Counted from the stretch's first letter, positions 43,213 through 54,555 are shown. The stretch is 64,000 bases of DNA from Plotosus lineatus (GCA_024760905.1 CM045737.1:19080848-19144847); one strand, 5' to 3'. Numbers and translations: made by a program. Notes: generated from the letters alone by a model not told the origin.

Positions 43213-43858
43213 GAACCTCACCTTACATAATTAATCTGTTCCAGAAGTGGTTCCGTAACCTGATTTTTTCTTAAGTTGAGCAGCATTTTACATGTAAAAG
43301 GCCAGATTTGTTACAAGGCCACCAGTACTACCCCCTAAACAATTTAAAATGATAAAAGTATACATTTTAAGGCCTCCTTCTGATTCAATATCATACCGAT
43401 GGTGAACAGGTTTGGCCATATTCCTTTGCGATATCAGTCAACCGCATGCCATGAGCCCGTTTCTTCTTTTCTCTCGCACCGGGAATCACTTTCTTGGGGC
43501 CCGTGATGAATGACGAAAAATAAAGTTGCAAAGAGCACATTTAAAAAACTCACAAAACAACAGTAACTCTGCCCTTTACGAGTGTTAGAACTCCGTAACG
43601 AACAATGGGTCGAAGGTACACTAAAAGCATCATGGGTATTATGGAGATGCAGCTCCTTCCTAGCCAATGGGAGGCCAGCACGGCGGGGTGTTGGGAGATA
43701 GCCAATGGGAGAGCAACTCACACATTGTTTGAATTTTTCAGATGATGTGTACCGTAATGTGAATTTTTTTCATATCCAGAGACGGAAATTTTAGGTAAAT
43801 GCATTTTGTAAGTTGTATTTTTCATTTGTTGGGTCATTCGTAAGGTGCGGTACCACTG
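43208..43858 (+). mobile_element. Tigger-like MITE, both ends present
   Basis: The left end is CAGTAGAACCTCACCTTAC and the right end is GTAAGGTGCGGTACCACTG. At 651 bp it is the most complete member of the family found in halves at 1318, 11275, 23578 and 25859. It is flanked on both sides by microsatellites, so its TA duplication is hard to see. It has no transposase. Confidence 0.78.
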
Positions 43859-43950
<92 letters not shown>

Positions 43951-43961
43951 CACATATACAC

Positions 43962-43998
<37 letters not shown>

Positions 43999-44021
43999 AT
44001 GTGTGTGTGCATGTGTGTGTG

Positions 44022-44070
<49 letters not shown>
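43859..44070. repeat. (TA)n(CA)n...(TG)n hairpin microsatellite with 12-bp units
   Basis: About 54 bp of TA, then CA, then a long TG run. CAT interruptions recur at 43998, 44010 and 44022, a 12-bp period. The CA and TG arms are complementary. Confidence 0.95.
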
Positions 44071-44072
<2 letters not shown>

Positions 44073-44217
44073 GAGAGAGGAGAGAGAGTGAATTGTGCCC
44101 TGTGACACACTTCTATCCAGTTGTATCCTTATCTTTTTGTTCCTGGGACACACTTCATATCCACAAAAACCCTGAAAAGGAATAAATAAAGACAACAGAA
44201 GAATAAAAATATGATAG

Positions 44218-44231
44218 TGCTCCTGCATCTT
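44218..44231. repeat. Target-site duplication of RTE copy F (left)
   Basis: TGCTCCTGCATCTT is repeated at 45577-45590. Confidence 0.95.
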
Positions 44232-44841
44232 GCATCTAGAGAGTGAGAGGATGCCAGAGGAATGGAGGAGAAGTGTGCTGGTGCCCATTTTTAAGAACAA
44301 GGGAGACGTGCAGAGTTGTGGCAACTACAGAGGAATAAAGTTGATGAGCAATACAATGAAGTTATGGGAAGGAATAGTGGAAGTGAGACTAAGGGCACAG
44401 GTCAGCATCTGTGAACAACAGTTTGGTTTCTTGCCAAGAAAGATCACCACAGATCCAGTATTTGCTTTGAGGATGTTAATAGAGAAGTACAGAGAAGGTC
44501 AGAAGGAGCTGCATTGTGCCTTTGTGGATCTGGAGAAAGCCTATGACAGGGTGCCGAGAGAGGAACTGTGGTATTGCATGAGGAAATCTGGAGTGGCAGA
44601 GAAGTATGTTAGAGTGGTGCAGGACATGTATGAAAGATGTAAGAAAGTGGTGAGGTGTGCTGTCGGTGTGACAGAAGAGTTCAAGGTGGAGGTGGGACTG
44701 CATCAAGGGTCAGCTCTGAGCCTCTTCTTGTTTGCTATGGTGATGGACAGGCTGACAGATGAGGTTAGACAAGAATCTCCATGGACTATGATGTTTGCAG
44801 ATGACATTGTGATCTGTAGTAAGAACAGAGAACAAGTCTAG
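44230..44841 (+). pseudogene. RTE reverse transcriptase core (copy F)
   Basis: A 203-codon frame reads VLVPIFKNKGDVQSCGNYRG, FGFLPRKITTDPVFALRMLI, CAFVDLEKAYDRVPREELWY, GLHQGSALSLFLFAMVMDRL and FADDIVICSKNREQV, then a stop at 44839-44841. In the motif normally QGSALSPF the proline is leucine. The catalytic FADD is intact. The first residues come from target DNA, so the start codon is accidental. The C-terminal region continues in other frames to 45595. Confidence 0.88.
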
Positions 44842-45576
44842 GAAAATCTAGAGAGGTGGAGGTATGCCCTGGAAAGGAGGGGAATGAAGGTTAGCCTCGG
44901 TAAGACAGAATACATGTGTGTGAACGACAAGGACCCAAGAGGAACGGTGAAGTTAAAGGGAACAGAGATAAAGAAGGTGGAGGATTTTAAATACTTAGGC
45001 TCAACAATCCAGAGAAATGGAGAGTGTGGAAAAGAAGTGAAGAAGCGTGTGCAGGCAGGTTGAAATTGTTGGAGAAAAGTGTCTGGTGTGGTGTATGATA
45101 GGACGGTATCAGCAAGAATGAAAAGAAAAGTGTACAAGACGGTGTTGAAGCCAGCAATGTTGTATGGTTTAGAAACAGGAACAGCTGAGGAAAAGACAGG
45201 AGGCAGAGCTGGAGGTAGCAGAGATGAAAATGTTGAGGTTCTCTTTGGGAGTAACGAGGATGGATAGGATCGGAATGAATACATCAGAGACAGCACATGT
45301 AAGAGGTTTTGGAGACAAAGTCAGAGAGGCTAGATTGAGATGGTTTGGACATGTACAGCGAAGGAATAGTGAATATATTGGTAGTAGGATGCTGAGGTTG
45401 GAACTGCCATGCAGAAGGCCTAGAGGAAGACCAAAGAGAAGATTTATGGATGTGGTGAAGGAGGACATGAAGGTAGTTGGTGTAATAGAAGAAGATGCAC
45501 AGGATAGGGATGAGATGCAGACAGGTGATTCGCTGTGGCAACCCCTGAAGGGAGCAGCCAAAAGGAAAATAAGAAA
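44232..45576 (+). mobile_element. RTE-type LINE (copy F), 5' truncated
   Basis: Exact 14-bp duplications bracket a fragment that starts inside the RT (ESERMPEEWRRSVLVPIFKN) and runs to the tail GGGAGCAGCCAAAAGG with AAATAAGAA. The endonuclease is absent, as expected for incomplete reverse transcription. RT motifs AYDRVP and FADDIVI are present, but a stop at 44839 and later frameshifts break the rest. Confidence 0.95.
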
Positions 45577-45590
45577 TGCTCCTGCATCTT
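45577..45590. repeat. Target-site duplication of RTE copy F (right)
   Basis: Exact partner of 44218-44231. Confidence 0.95.
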
Positions 45591-45616
45591 CATGAAGGAC
45601 AGTCGTTTATGAACCC

Positions 45617-45618
<2 letters not shown>

Positions 45619-45672
<54 letters not shown>
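45619..45672. repeat. (TA)n microsatellite
   Basis: About 27 TA units. Confidence 0.97.
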
Positions 45673-45677
<5 letters not shown>

Positions 45678-47270
45678 TCGATTTATGACCTTTACGTAGG
45701 CACTAAACAATTGAAAACTCATTATATTAAAAATTGATACTGTATATAGTGCAGTATTTTTAATGATAACTACAGCAGCAAAGAGTTAATGAATCAAAAT
45801 TTTGGTTGATTTAATTATATAGACAAAATGTATAGTTGTCTATTTTTTCTCCTTGACTGACCACATACAACAGGAAATCATGTAAATGTGAACAACAGTT
45901 GAGCTCAGACAGCTCAAAGCATTACCCTCAGTTTAAATAATTATTTAATAATTGTGAAAGACCTACCCACTGGCAAAATTCAACTCCTATTAATGAGCTC
46001 CCCTAAACATGGATGAGGCATATATAATACATTGCAGACTGTTGAATATTACAGGTAGTTTCTTATTAATTATTAAATACAAAAACTGTCAATTTTCTAT
46101 CAGGCTCTTTATTTATTACCATGGGAACAAATGTTTACCACTACTTTGTGTTTTAGTTGCATCCTTTAAATTTTATGCATATGTCGGCAGCTTGATGAGG
46201 GTTTGACAGCTCCAGAAGCCTGTGCAATGCAGTACATTGCATTTTGCTGGGCTTCTACTGACCTCAACATATTTTTCCATCCGACCCTTGGCAAGCTATG
46301 ACGACTTCGCCACAGAGTGAGGTCTTGTCTGTGGCGAAGAATGCAGACAGCGTGAACTGCATACTTCTAGGTATCAGACAGAAAACTTTTAAAGGTTCCA
46401 GATACAGTACATATGGCATGTTGTGTTTAGCATAAGTTTAGAAAAAGATCCAAACAACCCCCAGATTGCAGACCCCCACATGAGCACAGGCCATTCTACC
46501 ATGTGGACAAACAGCTCTGGATAATTGGTCACTGGGGAAAGTCGAAGCTGAGCTACTCACCTGCTCTTGTGGTACATTCCCCACACTGTAGGTCTGTGCA
46601 TCAACAAGGGACTTGCTTATGGGTATCTTAAAGGTATACTCTCTCTCAAACCCAGTACATCTTTGCCTTTATAGCGCTAATAAGCAATTTTGAGCTTATT
46701 ACACAGGCAACATTCTGTGTCCTTGAGTCAGACCCTTCAGATGTGTCGAGCGCAACTAATTATTTTATGACACATTCAACTCCATAAATGGTAAAATATC
46801 CAAGTCACCTTGAATACATACTGTATTGGCAACTGAGTGATGAGGCAGAAGAAACACACTGCCAAGAAACATAGCATCCTTTCTCGTCTTTCAGACTCCT
46901 TTTTGTGAGACTGGAAATTAGGCTTATCGGCATTCAGTAGCTGAGAGCAATGAGTTGAGCCAGGTCAGAAACAGAAATGGAGGCAGACTATTAATATCAG
47001 ATAATGAATATTAGCTTAATGCATATTTACTTACTCTGTTGTATATTTACTTACATTATATTTGGGTACATGATCACCAAATAAAACACTGCATAATATC
47101 AGCATATTTATGACAATATATGATAAAAGCATGAGTATCTACAGAAAACTGCTATCAGCATTTTTTCCCACCTTTGACTGCTTTGCCCTGATTTCAAAAA
47201 TATAGCGAGAGAAATCTTCGAAGAAGTTTATATTACAGTTGTGTTGAGCTCTGACTCAATCACCCTCTCA
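45673..47270. other. Unique-looking non-coding DNA
   Basis: No coding, RNA or repeat signature is recognised. Together with 47401-49090 it is the largest repeat-poor block. Confidence 0.5.
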
Positions 47271-47400
47271 TTTGCCAGATTGCTTAATCCTACTGTTAGG
47301 CTCACAGGGAGCATGATGCCTGTTTCAGCTGCGACTTGGCGAGGGCAGGGTACACTCTGAATGCTGGACCACCACAAGGCTACAGAATTGCATCAGTCAG
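47271..47400 (-). repeat. Reversed L2-type tail remnant
   Basis: The sequence from TGCTTAATCCTACTGTTAGG to GGACCACCACAAGG is a degenerate reversed L2 tail. Confidence 0.5.
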
Positions 47401-49090
47401 AAAAGGCTAGTGCTTTTTATCTCATGAAATATGTTGAAAAAAAAAATTTCCTGGATTTTTTCCATTCTGATATAATAATGGCCAATTTCCACCCACCAGA
47501 CATATGTGGCGCTCCCATATCACATGACAACCATCCAGGGCTTCCTCCATCAGATGTTTTTAAATTGCTGCTCAGGCAACATGCTCAGTGTATGACAGTC
47601 ATGATTGGTTGATGTCTTATGATTGACAGATGAGAAAGTATGCCACTCCTTCGTCCCTCAGACTCCACGCTACAAGCATTTATGTTAACACTAGAATTCA
47701 GACTCACACTCTCCAGATAATAGGACAAACTGCTTTCTCTTGTTCTTTTGCGAGCCCCTCGGTCACCACATATTTTGATAAAATAAAACGACAGTGTTAT
47801 AAAGAACTCGGGCAGGGATGCATGAAAAGACCTACACCCAACACCTTTCACTGAAACTAGTCGGATACAGCCTGAACATGGACTTCAGGGATCGAATTAT
47901 GAAACCTATCAGTACAGCATTTACCTCCGTCTTACATTTTATAAAGTGTGTACTGAAGGAGTGAAATGCTCATTTATAGTTAACCTACTGATCGAATCAA
48001 AGAGTACTCCAGAGTAAGGCATTATTAGAGACCATGCTATTATGGTCCTGAGCACTAGTAATCACTGAAATGGTTTCACAATCTAATTTCTAGGACTCTT
48101 GATTGGTTGGACACATTATAGTTTAAAGAAATGCCTCGAGGTTTATTACAGTATGTGCTACTTTAGGTGCATATGAAATTGAAGTGTTGAAGGAGAGGTA
48201 TTAGTCTCATCAGGATGCACTCAAGAATAACTTGAATAATAGGAAAGCAACTCATGAAAAGTTTCCTGAGAATGCAAGGATATCTTGCAAGAAAAAAAAA
48301 CAAAAAAAACACGCAACCTATGTGCTTTGGCTTCTAATAAATCTGATTCTCGAAAGACCAGGACTAAAAAGCCAAGGAGTCCATCTGTCTAGTACATAAG
48401 GCCCTCGGTGTGTTCCTTAAGGATATATTCCAAAAAGCGTCATGAATGCACACTAATGGAAACCTTTTGTGATGGCGATTGGCGAATGGACTAGACAACC
48501 CCTAATCCACACCATGGCTCCAGGCAGCCTCTCCTGTGTAGGAGGAACCTCTAATATATGATCAATATGGCAAGTGAGTAGTGTTAGCTGCAATTAGGAG
48601 ACAATGCTCCACATTGCTATTTTCAGAATTTACCATCAGTGGGAAGAGGCACCAGGGAAGATAATTGGGTATTGACAAAAGGGTGTGAGAGGACTAAGAC
48701 AGCACACTCACTCTCTCTCACCAATTTACTGTCATCATGAAGCCTCAATAATACTGTTCACTGACCATATAATTGACCACTTGAGAGGCAAAAACAAAGC
48801 CACAGCAGCCAAAATGTCTGCTGTAGATATGGTGAAGTAGTTAGTTAGCTACACTATGTAGGGATACACTGAAAATACATTAGGGTTGCATTATACTGTC
48901 AGCCATAATTTCATTTCAGTGCAACACTGGGTTTTGTGGACTATAGTTAATATGAGAGTGTTAGGGATTTAAAGAACAGAAACATATAGAAATATAAGGA
49001 ATATATTCAGTTGTAGGAACTGATTGCACTCCATTTTAGCTTGCTCAGTATGCAATTAAATACACATTTAAGTAATCCACTTTTTAAGTG

Positions 49091-49091
<1 letters not shown>
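47401..49091. other. Unique-looking non-coding DNA
   Basis: No feature is recognised. Confidence 0.5.

Positions 49092-49130
<39 letters not shown>
49092..49130. repeat. (TG)n microsatellite
   Basis: About 18 TG units. Confidence 0.95.
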
Positions 49131-49725
49131 ACGCAAGACATTTAATATTAATCATTGAAATATTCACTTTTCCATTTCCTTTTAAACCATTTTGTGTGCC
49201 ATTTAATAAAGTCCAGCTAAAAGACAATTTGTCTAAAAGCCTACTATGAACTTCTTTAAAAAAAATCACTGTGAGACACCAGTAGGTCCATTATCTTACA
49301 ACTTCACTGCTATTTCTTTGATTAATATTTCTTTATACTGTCTACTGGTTAAGAATGAAATTATTCAATGGGCAGGTGGATAAGTCATAAGACAGATGTG
49401 TGCCCTTCACAACTCTTCTATCAATGAACCAAAAAAAAAGCTTAGAATATATCACCTATCTGTTGTTGATGACAAAGTTTACCTGTTTGACGTGAGTTAT
49501 GGAACACATACAATTTAATGGTTCAATGTTCCAGTGCACTGATTTTGTTTGTGCAACTTGCAACTAGGAAAAAAATGTAAATGGCATAAATAATTGGACA
49601 ATCAGTTCTTCTGTAACTAAATGGAATGTTTTTTGTTGTCAGCACAATTAATGTCTATCAATATTCAGACAACAGAAGTGCCTAATAAGATTATCTTGGA
49701 TTTATAATTACATTAGTAATTCTGG
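49131..49725. other. Unique-looking non-coding DNA
   Basis: No feature is recognised. The last 50 bp (GGGGCACCTGGGGCCTAATG, 49725 onward) may be a tRNA-like SINE head cut by a (TG)n run. Confidence 0.45.
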
Positions 49726-49773
49726 GGGCACCTGGGGCCTAATGGTTAGAATGGAAGCCATTTTGGACTCAAA

Positions 49774-49816
<43 letters not shown>
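49774..49816. repeat. (TG)n(TA)n microsatellite
   Basis: It directly abuts the left end of the next DNA element. Confidence 0.95.
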
Positions 49817-50486
49817 CAGATGCTCCCCAACTTACGTTTTTAATTGGTTCCGGACGATTGAACGTAAGTTGAAAATTAACGGAAGTTGTTACAGTGACGT
49901 AGGACATGTGACGTATGATGCTCATACTGTACTATACATCCATAAATACCATTACCATAACCCATAAAACACCCCTAAATCAATTATTATAAACATAACA
50001 TTGTAAAATAATATATCAAATAATATCAACATTAATTTCAAATAAATTAAATTCAAGCAAAATAATTTCTAATTGATAAATTTTAATCAAATTCACTCAT
50101 CAAATATCAAATACAGTATCAAATGTAACCTTTAACATTCTCTATTATGCGATTTTTCTGCTTATAAATGGCAAGTGAAAGCAAAAGAAGAAGAAGAAAT
50201 GGTTCCAATGGTCACATGACATGAAGTTGAGCCGATTCACTTTACATGAAGCTTAAAACAGCCAATCAACGCTTACAATATGTGAGGCGCTCAATACCGA
50301 AAGTAGTGCACTTGTTGAAAGTAGTTTACTTGCTTGAAACAAAGCGCGGGTTGTACAGACTTCCTGTCTTTTAAGTGCACAAGGGCGCCGTTGATTCACA
50401 TCAGTGATTCACATCAGTGCAGGCTGAGTACTAAACAAGTTCAACGGCGCCCTTGCGCCGATCTGAGCAGATAGTTAGTTCATCTC

Positions 50487-50533
<47 letters not shown>

Positions 50534-50670
50534 CTGAACTGGGAAGAAGGAGGGGCACATTCAGGCTTGTTTTTAAACAATGGACGCAGCGTCATTATGT
50601 CATTACATCAGCGTACTAGGTAGGTACGTCTAAACTCAAAATTTGATTATTTATTTATTTATTTTTTTTG
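49817..50670 (+). mobile_element. GATGCTCCCC-family DNA element, right end missing
   Basis: It starts CAGATGCTCCCCAACTTACG next to TA (49815-49816). The interior follows 23951 and 24731. It has a 25-bp tail-like insertion at 50172-50196, a local inversion at about 50394-50460 and a (TG)n(TA)n run at 50487-50530. It is truncated near 50670 by another Tigger-like piece. Confidence 0.75.
50172..50196 (+). mobile_element. 25-bp LINE/SINE tail-only insertion
   Basis: CAAGTGAAAGCAAAAGAAG followed by AAGAAG is flanked by AAATGG on both sides (50166-50171 and 50197-50202). It is absent from sister copies of the host element. The sequence resembles only the last bases of the RTE/SINE-A tail. Confidence 0.55.
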
Positions 50671-50805
50671 AAAAGTCACGCACTTTTCTTCACTCTCGGT
50701 CTCGTTTTTTCTCACGCATTTTTCAAGTTCGACTTCCAAGACAAAAAATTCCCGGATTTTTTGTTCGAATTGCGATTTGTTTGACCTCCAAAGCGTTCCA
50801 GAACC
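50671..50805 (-). mobile_element. Tigger-like fragment
   Basis: It shares CACGCATTTTTCAAGTTCG and TTCGAATTGCGATTTG with 16440-16760 (reversed) and 12030-12050. Confidence 0.5.
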
Positions 50806-50807
50806 GA

Positions 50808-51280
50808 GGTGTGATCCCTCACTTTCCACTGTTAACTGGGACCGAGATCCCCCCACGACAACTGAAATCCGTGAAGTAGGAGTAACCCCTCCCCCCCCCT
50901 CGACTAACATATACCTAATGTATGTGTGTATATAATATCGATAAATACATATTCAATGCTATAAATGCTTATAATAACAATTAAACATTCAAAGATAATG
51001 CATAACATGTAATTAAAATCTAAATACATTTACACACAAAGACATGCACCTCACAAAAATGTAAATAGTTTTGATGGGAGATTTTGGGTTGTTTTTTGTT
51101 TGTTTAGGTTTTTTTTATTATTATTTTGCATAATTGGCCTTGTTTTTGTGGCATTTTCATTAACATTTTCCCCTTTTCTTACTTGATTTCCTTATTTTTT
51201 ATTTCAATGAATATTTAAAAAAAAAATACGATGCGCTGAAAGCCACATAAATTGAAGCGCGAAGTAGCGAGGGATCCCTG
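50808..51280 (-). mobile_element. AGGGATCCCT-family TA element (copy 2)
   Basis: It is the reverse of 31885-32355. The ends are TGATCCCTCACTTTCCAC and GAAGTAGCGAGGGATCCCTG. It includes the same CCCCCCACGAC and A/T-rich interior. Confidence 0.72.
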
Positions 51281-51644
51281 TGTCTGTCTTCCTTTTAGCT
51301 TTTTCCCTTTTACTCGGGAGTCGCCACAGCAAATCATCTGATTTGCACAGTTGATTTGGCAGAGTTTTTTTTTTTTTTACGTCGGATGCCCTTCCTGTGA
51401 CAACCCTTTTTTTTTTAGCAAGGGACAGAAACACGCTGACGGCTTTGCAGCTACTCTTTACGAAAGTCAGCAATGGTTCTTTTACATGCCTCTCACCATA
51501 GACAGTGACAGACATGGCCCACCTTTGATAACCCAGTTAGCTGCACTGGGGGGGACAGTGACAACCTTGTGGAGAGTGGGACTCGAACCCCCAACCTTTG
51601 GATCAGCGATCCAGCGCCCTATAGCACTAGACCACCATTGCCCC
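51281..51644 (-). mobile_element. SINE-A, RTE-tailed, complete (copy 9)
   Basis: Tail, RTE 5'-derived part (interrupted by two poly-T expansions), body and head with B box all match copy 8. It is inserted at the edge of the AGGGATCCCT element. Confidence 0.9.
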
Positions 51645-52531
51645 TCACATATATAAATGTACACACACACACACACGTGCAGAAATACAAACTGGAAAAA
51701 GAAATGAAAACCTACTGGAATAGCTCTCGCTCTCTGCATTCAGGCATAGAGAGACCACTTTTCTGTTCTCCAAAGCCGAACCTTCCATTTTTTTAAAACA
51801 AAAACTTGATCACCTTCCCTATGCCCTTCCATTTGTAGTAATCTTTGATGCATCTTAAGAGCCATTTCAATAGTTGTATCCACTCAAGTTTTTTTAGATG
51901 ATCTCTTTAAAGGAACCAAATGAAAATAACTCTAGACTTACGTAGCAGTAATTCCCAAGAATGCATTTTAATCTTCTGCATAGTGAAGGATCAACCCACA
52001 CGATATATTGATCAGAGAAAGATGTGCTACTAAATGAAAGGTTAGCGCTTGCTAGCATCCTGGATTTGAGAGGTGCAGTTTATGTTCTGCCATGGGGAAC
52101 AAGATGAGTAGAGAAATTAAATTAAATAAATCTCTTTGAAAAAAAAACACATCAACAGGGAATGACCATCATGTCATAAACCAGCAGTTATCATCTGCCA
52201 TGTGTTCTGAGAGCCTCCAAATGGTTCTGAGATCAGCAAACATCATTAAATAGTGCAGGCAAGCATTCATTCAGCCCGGGTAGTGCTGATAATTGTACAG
52301 TCGAAATTAAGGATAATTCCATGCATTGCGAATGAACACTAATTCTGACTTATTTCTATCATATTCTCAAGATATTTGTGAAAAATAAATGTGATGTCAC
52401 TTTTAGTCTGATGTGTATCCAATAAGAATGGATCAGTACACATTCCAGTAGTGTACGATGCACTTACTCACTCTCTTATTTGCAGAACTTCTGAATCTTC
52501 ATACTGAGCTGGCAGGACGGTGTCTTTAAGC
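51645..52531. other. Unique-looking non-coding DNA
   Basis: No gene or repeat is recognised apart from a short CA run at 51661-51677. Confidence 0.5.
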
Positions 52532-53054
52532 CAGGGGTGTTAAATTCATGTCACAAAGGGCTTTCAACCAGCAGCAGCATTGGTCAAGCTGTGTATTCTG
52601 TACGGTTCCAGGACATTTGCTCACAGGACAAATTCTCACACGACAAATGCTCACAACCGTAATAAAAAAAACAGACATTTGCTCACAACATAAACATTTT
52701 TTTTTCAATTTTAAGCCTAACCCTAACCCGAAACCCTAACGTATAATGAGTTTATTTAGCATTATGTATTTATAAGAATAAAGAATTTTTAGAACACATT
52801 GTGATCTTTTTGTATTATGCATTTATTCGAACAAAGAAAAAAAGATGTTGTGAGCAAATGTCTGTTTTTTGATTAAGGTTGTGAGCATTTGTCCAGTGAG
52901 CAATCGTCCACGCACCATTCTGTACAGACACTGACCAATCAACTGCCTGAAGACTCAGATCAGTTGTTTAAATGAGCCAAGTCAGGTGTGTTGCTGCTGA
53001 AACAAAAACCTGCAGTCTGTCATAGCCCTTTGTGGCATTAGTTTCACACCACTG
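52532..53054 (+). mobile_element. hAT-like MITE carrying a second MITE
   Basis: The inverted ends are CAGGGGTGTTAAATTCATG and, reversed, CAGTGGTGTGAAACTAATG; both continue with CACAAAGGGCT. Imperfect 8-bp flanks, CTTTAAGC and CTTTAGAC, fit the 8-bp duplications of hAT elements. Excluding the inner element at 52604-52916 it is about 200 bp. It is non-coding. Confidence 0.75.
52595..52925. mobile_element. 313-bp MITE with 9-bp target duplications
   Basis: ATTCTGTAC at 52595-52603 and 52917-52925 brackets 52604-52916. The ends are GGTTCCAGGACATTTGCTCA and, reversed, GGTGCGTGGACGATTGCTCA. Three tandem variants of GGACATTTGCTCACA follow the left end. The centre has CCTAACCCTAACCCGAAACC. It carries no protein. 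Confidence 0.75.
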
Positions 53055-53084
53055 CTTTAGACTGTGGGACATAATCTACCACCA

Positions 53085-53198
53085 GAGAATCCAAACTCCA
53101 CACAAAAATGTCTGAGCCTGGGTCTCAAACCGAGGCCTTGAACCTAACATCATCTTGCTGTGAGGTGCTTGTGCTTACTACAAGGCCATTGTGTCTTT
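53085..53198 (-). repeat. SINE remnant
   Basis: It contains CCAAACTCCACACAAAAATG and CTTGCTGTGAGGTGCTTGTG, a degraded piece of the 26440-26648 SINE type. Confidence 0.5.
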
Positions 53199-53335
53199 AT
53201 ATTTTCCTGGTACTACATAATAAAGTCCAAACAGATTAAAACTGAGCGTTTTAACCAGTATTTAAACTTGGAAAGTCTCCAGTCTGAGTATGTTCGGATG
53301 TTTGTAAACTGTCCACTTGTCCACTAGAGGGCGAA

Positions 53336-53674
53336 ATAACCATTTATTTTCTGAACCGCTTAATTCTAATTCGGGTCGCGGGGAGGATGGAGCCCATCTC
53401 AACCGACCCTGGGCGAGGGCAGAGAGAGGGCAGGCTGGAAAGCTCGCCAGAGCGTCGCAGGGCAGGAACATGCAAGACGGCTATACAGCGTCCTCTTGAG
53501 TAGAGACAGCAATAGTTCTTTTACAGCCTCCCATCACAGACGGAGAGAGACATGGTCAGTCGTTGAGAACCCACTTAGGTGCACTGGAGGGACAGCAATG
53601 ACAAGCTGGTTGCAGTGGGGCTTGAACCACCAGCTCGGTAATCCAGCACCTGACCACCGGACCACCACTGCCCG
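53336..53674 (-). mobile_element. SINE-A, L2-tailed, diverged (copy 10)
   Basis: The tail (TTTTCTGAACCGCTTAATTC), a short body and the head (CACCGGACCACCACTGCCCG) are all present but diverged from the younger copies. Confidence 0.8.
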
Positions 53675-53679
53675 CATTA

Positions 53680-53730
53680 TAATAATAATAATTATTATTA
53701 TTATTATTATTAACAACAATAATAATAATC
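53680..53730. repeat. (ATA)n/(TTA)n self-complementary microsatellite
   Basis: AATAAT units turn into ATTATT units and can form a hairpin. Confidence 0.9.
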
Positions 53731-53996
53731 ATAATAAAAACATGATGTATGAAAGATGTTTAAGTTTATCACACATGGTTTATAATTATCATTTTGCATT
53801 GATTTACAGTCTTTTCCCTCTCAAAAGTGGTTCAGATCCTTTTTTTCGGGAAATTCTGTGCTGTGTATTAAAAACATAATTCAAGGACAACTAAAAAAAA
53901 GTTCAAAAACTCAAAAATCTTCGGAATGTATGCAGTAACTGTAAAACTAAGTAGACTACCAGTTTAAATACATCGTTTGGGAGCTGTTTTCACAGA

Positions 53997-54069
53997 GCCC
54001 GGATAGCTCAGTCGGTAGAGCATCAGACTTTTAATCTGAGGGTCCAGGGTTCAAGTCCCTGTTCGGGCG
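53997..54069 (+). tRNA. tRNA-Lys (anticodon UUU)
   Basis: This is a 73-bp intact cloverleaf. The acceptor stem GCCCGGA pairs with TTCGGGC (one G-T pair). The D arm contains AGCTCAGTCGGTAGAGC (A box), the anticodon stem TCAGA/TCTGA holds a CTTTTAA loop with anticodon TTT at 54030-54032, and the T arm contains GGTTCAAGTCCC (B box). The discriminator base is G. There is no intron, and CCA is not encoded, as usual in eukaryotes. A T-run starting at 54075 provides the RNA polymerase III terminator. It charges lysine and reads AAA/AAG codons. It is not embedded in a SINE: no body or tail follows. Confidence 0.95.
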
Positions 54070-54074
54070 AAATT

Positions 54075-54100
54075 CTTTTTTTTTTCTTTTTTTTTTTTTA
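54075..54100 (+). terminator. Pol III T-run terminator after tRNA-Lys
   Basis: Runs of nine and more T residues start six bases after the tRNA end. Confidence 0.85.
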
Positions 54101-54338
54101 ATTATCTATTTTTAATAAATAATTATTATTATTAAAACTACTGAATTTAGAGTGACAAGTAACATCCAGAAAAAACAAGTTTAAGATTGTTGTTGAAATT
54201 AAATCACAATCCAGTGTATTCTGCCTTTCCGTAATTATGTTTGGATACAATTTTTATTTACTCTGGACATTAAAGTTCATGAAAATGTAAAACTTTTATA
54301 AAGTAATACATTTATATTTTAGAGCTCGATATTAAACT

Positions 54339-54555
54339 CAGGTCATTTTCTATCACCGCTTAATCCTAATTAGGGTCGCGGGGAGGCTGGCGCCCATCCC
54401 AGCCAACTCCAGGTGAGGGCAAAGTACACCCTGGACGGCTCGCCCGGCCATCGCAGGGCAGAAACAAAACACACTGACACATGAACCTCTCACCACAAGC
54501 AGTGAGAGACATGGCCGGCCTTTGATAACCCAATTAGCTGCACTGGGGGGGACAC
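54339..54555 (-). mobile_element. SINE-A, L2-tailed, headless (copy 11)
   Basis: It runs from the tail (TTTCTATCACCGCTTAATCC) to TTAGCTGCACTGGGGGGGAC and lacks the tRNA head. Part of the body is deleted near 54466-54480. Confidence 0.8.

Noticed and set aside
52700..52745. Interstitial telomere repeat
   Set aside because: Only two or three imperfect CCCTAA units lie inside a MITE; this is too short to call a telomeric tract.
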